The notes under the pieces were generated by a model. That model ran no database searches. It worked only from the letters and a program-made list of their open reading frames with translations, and had not been told where the DNA came from. Below, in pieces: positions 55,919 through 64,000 of a DNA stretch of 64,000 bases. Every line of letters begins with the position of its first letter. The first letter of the stretch is position 1. A program made the position numbers and the translations under genes. This stretch comes from Porodaedalea pini (taxonomy: Eukaryota > Basidiomycota > Agaricomycetes > Hymenochaetales > Hymenochaetaceae), in NCBI GenBank assembly GCA_002794775.1, contig NBAY01000050.1:62001-126000 (forward strand). The letters are read 5' to 3'.

Positions 55919-58135
55919 CTAAGACGTCCTATCGACGTTCCTCTCAAGCTCCACTTCAGAGACCTCTCCCTCGGCCTCATCACTCAGACCCCAGTTCTTA
56001 TCAACGGCCGAATGAAGGGGGATCCCTTTCATGAACAGACTCGCTACGAGCCCCAGCCCGCCGATTCCGGAGAGCACAAGCCAGTTCGTCCGCAGACTCG
56101 ACGCAAAAGCGTCCTGAACCTGGGATTTCAGAGGTTTAGACAGAGTTGGGATAGTCGGGATGACGGTGTACGCGATAGATGTGCCTGATGGGAAGTGTGC
56201 AAGAAACGCGGCGGGTAGCTTCTTCTGGAGCTCGTTCTGAAGGACTGTTCCGCCGATCGTGACACCCCAGATCTATAGCAAAGTATATTATCAGTTGCTG
56301 GAAGGACTTCGACCTCAAAAAAGAGCACAGACCTGCGCGAACCACCGAACGAACATGAAGAACGACAAAGCGTTCGCATTGAGCGAAGGAGGCAGAGGCG
56401 CCAACACCGGGAAGAAGCCCGTAATCAGCAGAATACCTTCTCCGGGACCAACGATGAGCTGATATCCGATATACTTCGCCACGCTAGTGCTCGCATCGAG
56501 AGTCGAGAACAGCCCAGCGCCAATGATCATAAATATCCACGAGAGCCATATCTGCGGCCGGTAACAGCGGAACTTGTTGACGGTTATGCCCGCGATGATA
56601 CCAATGGGCATGAGCGTCAACACCATACCGAAGCTATCCACACCCGACCTAGTCGGCGAAGCATCCTTGCAAGCCTGGAAGTACACGGGCAGGTAGTCTA
56701 AAATAATTTAGATATCAGCAAGGATCGGCGGCCGCATCGATAGACGCTACTCACAGGCCATTCCGAACAAATAAAAGTTTCCGAAAAACGCTTGGACGTA
56801 GCCTGATATCCCGGTTAACGTCGTCATCACTTTAAACGGTACCTACGTTATTTAATTAGTGCCCACTTCGCTGGATAAATGTTGTTCTAAATCCAACGTA
56901 CCAGGGGTGTTTTCGGCACCTTAGCCTCATAGAGAAAAAATAACGGGAGCAGAATGATGCCCAAAATTAGGGGAACGAGAACTTGAGCAGAATCCCAAGG
57001 AAACGTGATTCCACCCCAAGTCAATGCAAGAACGATGCATGTGGTCGCGCTGACAATAATTGTGTTTCCTCTAGGAACGAACGTGAATGAAGTATGCGTA
57101 TTTTTATACGAGATGGAACTCACAACCAATCCAAGCCCAACAGCTTCTCTTTGAACGAGCCCTTCGGAACTTTGAGGTCGAGATAGATCGCGACCATGGC
57201 GGCCGTTATGGCACAAATGGGTAGGTTCAGATCTAAAACCCCTATCAGAAAATAGTGATGATGAAAGGCAGGAGAGCGAAACACTAACAAAAGAACCAAC
57301 GCCACTGGCCGGCTTGAGCGAGCGCACCGCCGACTACAGGAGCTATCGCGGTTCCGAACCCAAAAGCGCTTTTAACATTGATGAGTGTAGCTTCAAAAAA
57401 GAACACGCAGAACTTACAGAGCGATAAGCCCATTGTATGTGCCGCGCTCTTGCAAGGGGACGAGATCAGCGATGATGATTTGCGAAATCGAGGCGATGCC
57501 GCTAGCGCCGAGTCCTTGTACAGCTAGGTGTAACCGCTCAGAACACGTGATACATAGAATAGAAAAAAAAAGGGAGCTTACTTCGACCAGCAATAAGAAA
57601 ATTCATGCTCCGTGCTGATCCGCAGAGAGCACTTCCCAAGGCGAAGAAAAAAATCTGTATGAGCATGATCGTCCTGCGGCCGAAAACCTTCGGTAGCATA
57701 TTTCAGTATACGAAATTTTAGGTACACTAAATGACGAACCTGTGCAAGGCCACCGCTCAGGGGCAAGAAAGCCGTTCCAGTCAGCGCGTACGCAGATCCA
57801 ACCCAGACAAATTGCGAGCCATGCAAATCTGCGACGATTACTGGCAAAGCAGTACCGACTCCACTCTGTTATGATATTTCAGAGCTCGTTCTGACGCGGG
57901 GATAAAGCAGACAAACCATTTCCATCATTATAAGAAACGACGCAATCATAACCGCCACAATGCACATCCAGAACTTCAAGGGTTTCTTCCCTGTATTCTC
58001 AATTTCTGAGCCGTCTAGAGCTGGGGCAGCGACTAGAGTCTGACTTCCGGCCTTCGACTGCGCCAAGGACAATGGCAACTGCTTTTCCAAGGACTCCTGA
58101 GGCCCAGCCAGCTCAGGTCGGCCATTGCTAGCCAT
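55919..58135 (-). CDS. MFS transporter, DHA2 (14-TMS drug:H+ antiporter) family
   Basis: Multi-exon gene. ATG 58135 (MASNGRPELAGPQE). Exons: 58135-57917, 57865-57740, 57687-57582, 57523-57420, 57368-57289, 57241-57124, then about 57075-56904, 56880-56750, 56700-56330 and 56276-55919; all introns are GT-AG and 40-70 nt, and phases join without a stop. Hydrophilic N-terminus ~50 residues, then a membrane protein with motif-like VGSAYALTGTAF, FGRRTIML, GRTVQGLGASGIASISQI, ADLVPLQERGTYNGL and antiporter motif C-like GTAIAPVVGGALAQ. LDWLGN and LALTWGGITFPW are typical of the family. About 600 residues, plasma-membrane efflux of toxins or metabolites likely, substrate unknown. Hydrophilic tail ends EVELERNVDRTS. 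Copia lies 75 bp downstream. Confidence 0.85.
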
Positions 58136-58154
58136 GCTTTGCGATGTATGGCAA

Positions 58155-58860
58155 GGATGGAGACTCTGGTCGTTGAAAAGTACACTGAGAGCAGGAGAAC
58201 TGACAGGCAAGAGCGAGCAAGTGCACGTCCGAATCGAGTCTATACGACACTTTTGTGCTATACAAGGCCGGACCCGAAATGATCCCTTCGCACGTCACAC
58301 AAGCACAGCGTTGGCAGATCTTCTACAAAATTGTCAATGAAAGGCTTCTTGTTCAGATTGAGCACCCTCGGTGATATTCCAGTCTATTCGTAGTGCGTCG
58401 TTACAGCACTGAGACCACGACGCATCTCCCCTAACGAGCTCGTCTCCGCTAGGCCTGATCTAATGATAACTGGTCATGTCTTGAGATCCGACGCAAGAGG
58501 GAGTGTGACTCACCAAATCGAAATAATCAGTCATCGGTCTTCCTTTCCATCACCGACTGTCAATTAGGCTTTCTGCCAGCGTCACAATTTCCCTCATGCA
58601 ATCAAGAAAGAACCTTCATGTACATGATGTAGCCGCCGTCTTGCTTCGGCGCCGCTGGATGGTATCATTTCGTATTTGAGTTCTGGACCTGGCGAGCCAC
58701 CGACAGTCGCGGAACTAAAAAGAAGCAACGACGAGGCCTCGACTGCTCTATGATTAGCATAACCAATTACATATCAGAAGCGGGCCGGTGGCTTTAAACT
58801 GAATTGCCTTATTTAGCCCGCCTAATAAGTTGTTTAGCCGCGGAGCACCACAACCTGCCA
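58155..58860. repeat. ~700 bp direct repeat, copy 1 (MFS upstream region)
   Basis: Matches 62965-63685 in the same orientation (ACTCTGGTCGTTGA, AAGTACACTGAGAGCAGGAG, GATCTTCTACAAAATTGTC, AGAAGCAACGACGAGG), with scattered substitutions and small indels. As copy 1 begins ~20 bp upstream of the MFS ATG it includes that gene's promoter. Confidence 0.85.
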
Positions 58861-59640
58861 TGGCTCTCCCAGACCAGCACGGACATCACGAGCAAGCTTC
58901 ACGCTATGGACAGATTCATGCTCGAGCTCGAGACATTTGAAAGTGGCAAGGACATGTCCGAGATGCTCTCAAGTCAAATTTGAGGAGCTCGACGTGGCTC
59001 TCTTTCATAAGAGCCGAAGCACTGGCAGGTTCCAGTGTCAAGGGCGACAAGGACGACGAAATCTTCTGGTCGTTGGTTCCGCGCGTATGCTAGAAGTTCT
59101 GTAGCTTGTCAAGGAATGATCCGGTGGTAATGTACCCTCGAAGATGTCAACCCTGACGATGCTATTGCGTACGGTGCTGCCATTCAAGGTGGCATTCTTG
59201 CTGGACAGGAGGGTACCGTTGATGGACTTTTCCCTCTCACGCTTGGTATTGAGACTGCTGATGTGGTGGTGTCATGATGAGGCTCATCACTTGCGACACA
59301 TTCGTCCCGAGTGTCGACTAGGAAGTATCAGAAGTATATTTTTCTTTTGTCTGTCTTAGCTTGTCGTAGTCACTTATGCTCTCTTGCAGCTTCTTGGTCA
59401 CAGGTTGTCCTTATCCAAGTCTTTGAGAAAGTGTTCGCTCACCATCAAGAACAAGAAGGATCGCCTTTTGGAGGAGATTGAGCGCATTGTCGAGTCCGCG
59501 CGCAAGGGCAATGCACGATACAAGTGTATTGAGGCGGCGAACACTCTCCAACCTCGCGTATAGCTTCAAGAGCCAGCTTGCAGACACTGAGGATCTTGGG
59601 GCACAACTCTCCGAATTGAACGACAGGAAGTAATAGTAAA
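58861..59640 (+). pseudogene. Hsp70 remnant
   Basis: Three shifted blocks: KFEELDVALFHKS, then [20 protein letters not shown] and [17 protein letters not shown] (nucleotide-binding domain end and linker region), then NKKDRLLEEIERIVESARKG and IEAANTL followed by SFKSQLADTEDLGAQLSEL (C-terminal domain). Most of the protein is missing and frames are broken. It is an old remnant, not part of the palindromes. Confidence 0.75.
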
Positions 59641-60142
59641 GGACGCTGGAGGTGTTTAAGGGGATGCCATGCAGCTGCCATCAACTGATTGTTAAGCATT
59701 CCCATAGCTGAAGTAAGTGTAAGTCGAGACATATGATGAAGATCAAGAGCTGTTCCGTTCGCTTCATGAGCCTTAATGATTTTTTTTTCTCTATAGATTA
59801 TCAACACGAATTCACTGCTTCATGCAGCTTGGGTAAAGGCAGTGTGCACAGGTACAACACTTGAAGCACCGAAAGTAGTTTGTATGGAATGTTTTGCACC
59901 GCAATGAAAGCTGAAAAGAGCAAACACGGTCTGTAATACACTGACCGTACCCGTATTTGGCGGAAAGTACAGTCGTAACCATTATACAACACGGTGCAGA
60001 GCCCTATGAGGACAGCTTCTCAAAGGCGCTGGTGTACGTACTGTAGTTTGGTTCTTTGGTACTTGATGAATATGAGCTGCGCCTTGGCTTTTCCTCTTCA
60101 CCATCCTGTCCTCCCTTTGACTTGTAAGGTCTACTGGACCAG
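59641..60142. other. Intergenic, no gene seen
   Basis: Between the Hsp70 remnant and the next gene. Short frames only. Confidence 0.4.
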
Positions 60143-61086
60143 ATGGATGTCGTGCTGAAGACGCACTATAGTGCAGAAGACATTGATCACTGGGAGAGAT
60201 GCTCACTTCACTCATCGATAAGCACAAATGCGACCGCGGATGGTCTCCCCGGCCCTGGCCTCACGCTTGGGACCTTCTATGACTTCGCAGGCAGACACTT
60301 AGAGGAGCACCTTGACCCAGTCATACAAAAACTGCGAAAGCACCACCATACTGGTCATCCGTCTTCAGGATCGCCAAGCCATCTGTCACATCCCCATCAT
60401 GATGAGGAAGACTTGAACTCAGACTACCGTGTGCAGCAATGCTCGCTTGTCTCGTCCATCAGCACGACTGCGACCGCAGATAATCTTCCTGGAGCGGGTC
60501 GTATACTCGGCCTCTTCTACGGCTCTGCAGGAAGGCGATTGGAATTGCAGCTTGGACGATGGGCGGAGAAGCTGGGTAAAGGGCCTCGTGTAACGGCATT
60601 GCGCATCCAGCGTCGCCGCTCAAAAGCAATAAACCTTCCAGTCGACAGCAAGAAACGTTCCGAGAAAAATGCGAAGGTGAAGAAAGACTGTAAAGAGCTG
60701 CTGAAATACGTTGAGTAAGTAATTCCTCACTTTCAAGAGGAAACATTATGTAAAGAGGTGATTATAGGTCTCACGTACTGTCGACACGGCTTCAAGCACT
60801 AGATCATATCATCAACCTTGCTGTGGATGATCCATTCGTTCGAGACGCTCTGCTTTTTATAAATGCCAGAAGGGTTATAGAGCCTTTGCAGAGGATGTCA
60901 CCCTGGGTTGAATTTTCGCCAACACTCCTCGATAGATCTCGCAGAGCTTTACTCTCGTTGGATGACCCTGAAGTACACGCTCTCGTGCAGAGGATCGATG
61001 GAATAGTGGATCCAAGCGCTGGATCGTGGTGGCGTCCACAATCGTATATGAAGCAGCTGATGAGATATTTGAAGTACGTGGAATAA
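60143..61086 (+). CDS. Uncharacterised gene with internal protein repeat
   Basis: ATG 60143 opens 191 codons to an intron 60715-60767 (GTAAGT...TTATAG); exon 2 from 60768 runs in phase to TAA at 61084-61086, about 297 residues. Two related ~45-residue units occur near residues 22 and 103 (SSISTNATADGLPGPGLTLG / SSISTTATADNLPGAGRILG, each followed by FY-x3-AGR-x-LE). A Lys/Arg-rich stretch follows, then an alpha-helical region. Family not recognised. A 33 nt GT-AG pair at 61074-61106 could instead extend the gene rightward, but it is short for an intron. Low conservation knowledge, so the model is tentative. Confidence 0.5.
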
Positions 61087-61106
61087 TGCTGACATCTAAT
61101 CCGCAG

Positions 61107-61837
61107 TCTATTCACAGTTTATCCAGGAATCCAGACCGTGCCTTTCTTGTTGTTCGACATCTCGAGCGTCTATCATGCAAGATGCGAGCTTTTCATATTC
61201 ACACAATGATGAATTCAATCAAGATCCCGACCTACCCGACGGCTCTTTCGAATGGTCTACTCTTGATCTCTTGCTTTCGCGTACTTGAGGGTTTTCTTAG
61301 ACGAAACATGTTCTGGTTGGCTCCTTCAATCGAGTAGTTTGCCTCGCTTGATGGAGTTTATAATACGGTAAGCTCTAGATGATATAATACGAAGCTATCT
61401 CTATTCACACCTTTCTAGATTCTCGGATAAATTGCCTCTATCGCTGCAGTCGGAGTTTTTCTCTTCGCTCGCGGCTTCGGACACTATCGAAGAGATACAC
61501 ATTTATGTGTCATGGTGTCTGTTATCCGGCATTGTGCTTGCTAACGGACTTCAAGAAGAAAGCATTTTCAAACTCGAATTCAGTCGTCTTCAAAAATGTA
61601 TCCTCATACAGCGATTCACCCTCTCTTACGCAGGATAACTTGTCCGCCTGAGCTCATAATATGTAGCATTTTTGCTGCTAGGATCACCGTTCTTGACCCG
61701 GTGTACTTTTCCTACTGTCTGCGGCCGGTAATGTTGTTCACCCTGAGAGCTCGAGCAAGTTTGCAAAAGTCTATCGCGCTTTATAGATAGGTAGCGTCCA
61801 TCTTAGCAGCTTTAAGTGCCATGCTGATGAGACTTCG
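61107..61837 (+). pseudogene. Possible exons of an uncharacterised gene, uncertain model
   Basis: Patches look coding: SSSLPRLMEFIIR, intron 61371-61420 (GTAAGC...TTCTAG), FSDKLPLSLQSEFFSSLAAS and DTIEEIHIYVSWCLLSGIV, then NVVHPESSSKFAKVYRALYR near 61730-61790. They could belong to the flanking genes, making 60143-62705 one long gene, but frames cannot be joined throughout and stops intervene. Confidence 0.3.
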
Positions 61838-62705
61838 ATAGCGAGGATGGACTACTCCGCGAACGTGCTCTACATGCCTTCAGCTATTTGCTGGTTGTTG
61901 ACATTTACTGTCATAGAGCAGCTTCACGCGCATTGTCGACGACTCGATTTGCTCAGACAGTCGAGTATGTGTTTCTTCTAAATGATTCAAGGAAGTTTCC
62001 CTCCGACCTTCGATTTGGAAATGCATGGCTTCAAATTGAAAGACATTGTGATGTAGATGGGAGGCTAATCCACTTACTGGGTGAATATCCAGTGAGTTTC
62101 TTTAACACAGAGGCCTTTGCAGAAGAAAAGGTACCATAATAATTTGTTCCATGCAGAATGCATACCAGTGTCACATTGCCTGTTGTGATCCGTTTGGAGG
62201 AGTAATACAGGAGCTAGAGTATGGACTACGAGGTGTTCTAAATTTGATGATACCCCGTGGGACGGCCTTCTCTGCTGCAGGACATCATCCACTTCTAGCC
62301 GGGATTTCAATCGGTGGCGAGCGAGCTTACGTAGCTAGGCCTGTGAGCAAGGACAACTATGAAGGACACTACATTGCGATCACCGAAGGCACAAAGCCTG
62401 AGGAGTTGAGTATGTGGGACTGCTCGCCGAGCGATTCCGGAACGAGGAAGAAAGTGATCCCTATGTTTCTCCTCGTCTTCGTCCTGCGCTACCCACCCAT
62501 CGCATACATGCACGGAGAACATTTTGCTCTTGACGATGATGGTGAAGTTGGCCTTGACTCGACTGGTCCGTATTCATGGAAGCCCCAGGATCCCGTAACG
62601 AATGCATGGATTATCGATGACGTGAATCCAGATGATGATGAAGTTAGAATGGTGCGGGCGAATATCCTAGAACAGGAAGACTCTCACGTCGGACTCAAGC
62701 TGTAA
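61838..62705 (+). CDS. Uncharacterised protein 3' exons, possible DM9/DUF3421-like segment
   Basis: A reading frame from about 61838 (EDGLLRERALHAFSYLLVVD) joins at intron 62092-62156 (GTGAGT...ATGCAG) in phase 0 to an exon ending at TAA 62703-62705. About 270 residues are visible. Second exon: CDPFGGVIQELEYGLRGVLN, then PLLAGISIGGERAYVARPVS, reminiscent of DM9/DUF3421 repeats, then an acidic tail (DDVNPDDDEVRM). The 5' end is unclear because the preceding exon is not certain. The function is unknown. Confidence 0.45.
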
Positions 62706-62964
62706 AAATGCGGAGGCACGCTATGAAAGTCAGGGATGACTGAAGAGGGGTGGGTGAATGCTTCCGATTTTGAACGTGCCCGTATCGCGTCTGAATAGAA
62801 TTTCCCATGCACATTTTCTTCCACTAGACGGATCAAGAAATTATCTCTGAGGTTGGAACAGTAGAAATACGGCATTCTTCATACAGTAGCATACTCACAT
62901 ACAGTATCCACGATGGACTTTTTGCAACTTGGTAGCATATTTCTCTTGCGATGATGAGTACTGA

Positions 62965-63685
62965 CTCGGGACTCTGGTCGTTGACAAGTACACTGAGAGC
63001 AGGAGAGAATGGACAAGCAAGAGCGAGCAAGTGCACGTCCGGATCGGGTCTACGCGAGACTTTTGTGCTTGTCAAGGCCGAACCCGAAATGATCCTTCGC
63101 GCGTCACACAAGCACAAGCACAAGGACGACAGATCTTCTACAAAATTGTCGATGAAAGGCTTCTTGTTCAGATTGAGCATCCTCGGTGATATCCAGTCTA
63201 TGTTCGCAGTGCATCGTTACAGCACTGAGACCACGACGCATCTCCCTAAGAAGCTCATATCCGCTAAAACTGATGTAATGATAGATGCTCAAGTCTCGAG
63301 ATCCGACGCAAGAGGGAGTGTGGCTCACCAAATCGAAATAACCAGACTTCTATATCATCGACCTTCCTTTCCATCACCGACCATCAATTATGCTTTCTGC
63401 CAGCGTCACAATTTACCTCATGCAACCAAGAAAGAACCTTCATGTAGCCGCGCCGCTGGATGGTATCATTTCGTCATTAAGTTCTGGACCTGACGAGCCA
63501 CCGACAGTCGCGGAGCTGAAAAGAAGCAACGACGAGGGCTCAACTGTACTATGATTGTGATGAAGGAGGCGACTAAAGAGCATAACCGGTTGGACACTAC
63601 GGGCCGGTGGTCTTAGGCTAAATTGCCGTATGTAGCTCGCTCAATATGGTGATTAACCGTTACCTGCAGCGGAGTCGGCAACCAA
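62965..63685. repeat. ~700 bp direct repeat, copy 2
   Basis: Direct copy of 58155-58860. No MFS coding sequence lies beside it, so a promoter-region fragment was duplicated, or the adjoining gene copy was lost. Confidence 0.85.
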
Positions 63686-64000
63686 CATTATAGAGGAACA
63701 GACAAAGTAGCGTGCCTGTATTGTGGAAAACAGTCACGGCTCCTCGGTGCTCCTCAATTGGACGACGCTGGGAAACGGGCCTCACCTCGCCTCAACCACC
63801 CGGAGTTGTGCGCTTGTTTTCTTCGGGACAGCTATGGATGGCAACAAAGGTTACAGAAGATCATCAGGCTTTTCTCCGACCAGTTACAGTTACACCGAGG
63901 CTATGTATGCCATCGCAGAGTCTAAGCCTACCACAGATACCGGCAAAAGTGCGCATAAACTACGGCTTCAGTAAATAGAACGCTTATAATTACTAAGTAC
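63686..64000. other. Window end, no gene supported
   Basis: Two overlapping short plus-strand frames (from 63712 and 63723) without recognisable features. Confidence 0.3.

Overview
The window is a repeat-dense piece of a filamentous fungal genome, most likely an Agaricomycete. The evidence is short GT-AG introns of about 50-65 nt, fungal fatty-acid-synthase and PCL-cyclin sequences, chromodomain Gypsy elements, and CpG-to-TpG decay in repeats. It holds one intact-looking multi-exon host gene (an MFS transporter, 58135-55919, minus), one or two uncharacterised genes (60143-62705), and otherwise transposons and captured gene fragments.

Positions 1-35119 are one composite structure. Two related, very long palindromic elements (A and B, names local to this report) are nested. 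B (20633-33945) is a 13.3 kb near-perfect palindrome. It begins CACTTCAGG, ends CCTGAAGTG and is flanked by the direct repeat TATACTG. It sits inside the right arm of A, which starts just left of the window and ends at 35119. From outside in, each arm carries: a terminal repeat region with a conserved ~48 bp core, an AT-rich subterminal stretch, an array of ~32 bp minisatellite units, an eIF2-alpha fragment, a PCL/Pho80-type cyclin fragment, an RPS6 fragment, an AT-rich stretch with ACGCGT boxes, and a ~300 bp loop. A also carries an HSP90 fragment inside RPS6 (both arms), a heparinase/chondroitin-AC-lyase-like fragment (left arm only) and a FAS2 fragment (right arm only). No transposase is visible. 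The architecture resembles foldback elements.

The loop of A was hit by a TG...CA element (7352-15399, TSD CAGAA), which was hit in turn by Gypsy copy 1 (7902-14210, TSD TCAAG). To the right lie a smaller palindrome (35122-36147), Gypsy copy 2 (36486-42754, heavily decayed), a palindromic Tc1/mariner-like MITE (43302-43976), Gypsy copy 3 (44492-50733) and a Copia element (50888-55843).

The three Gypsy copies are one chromovirus family with gag, protease, RT, RNase H, integrase and a C-terminal chromodomain. They show a Tf1/sushi-type self-priming signal and a probable -1 frameshift site (GGGTTTT) between gag and pol. None looks fully functional: copy 1 has a gag stop and an altered RNase H motif, copy 3 has two stops and a mutated RT motif, and copy 2 is riddled with CpG-derived stops.

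The right end (55844-64000) is more ordinary. It has the MFS gene, an Hsp70 remnant, an uncharacterised gene region and a ~700 bp direct repeat whose left copy is the MFS promoter region.
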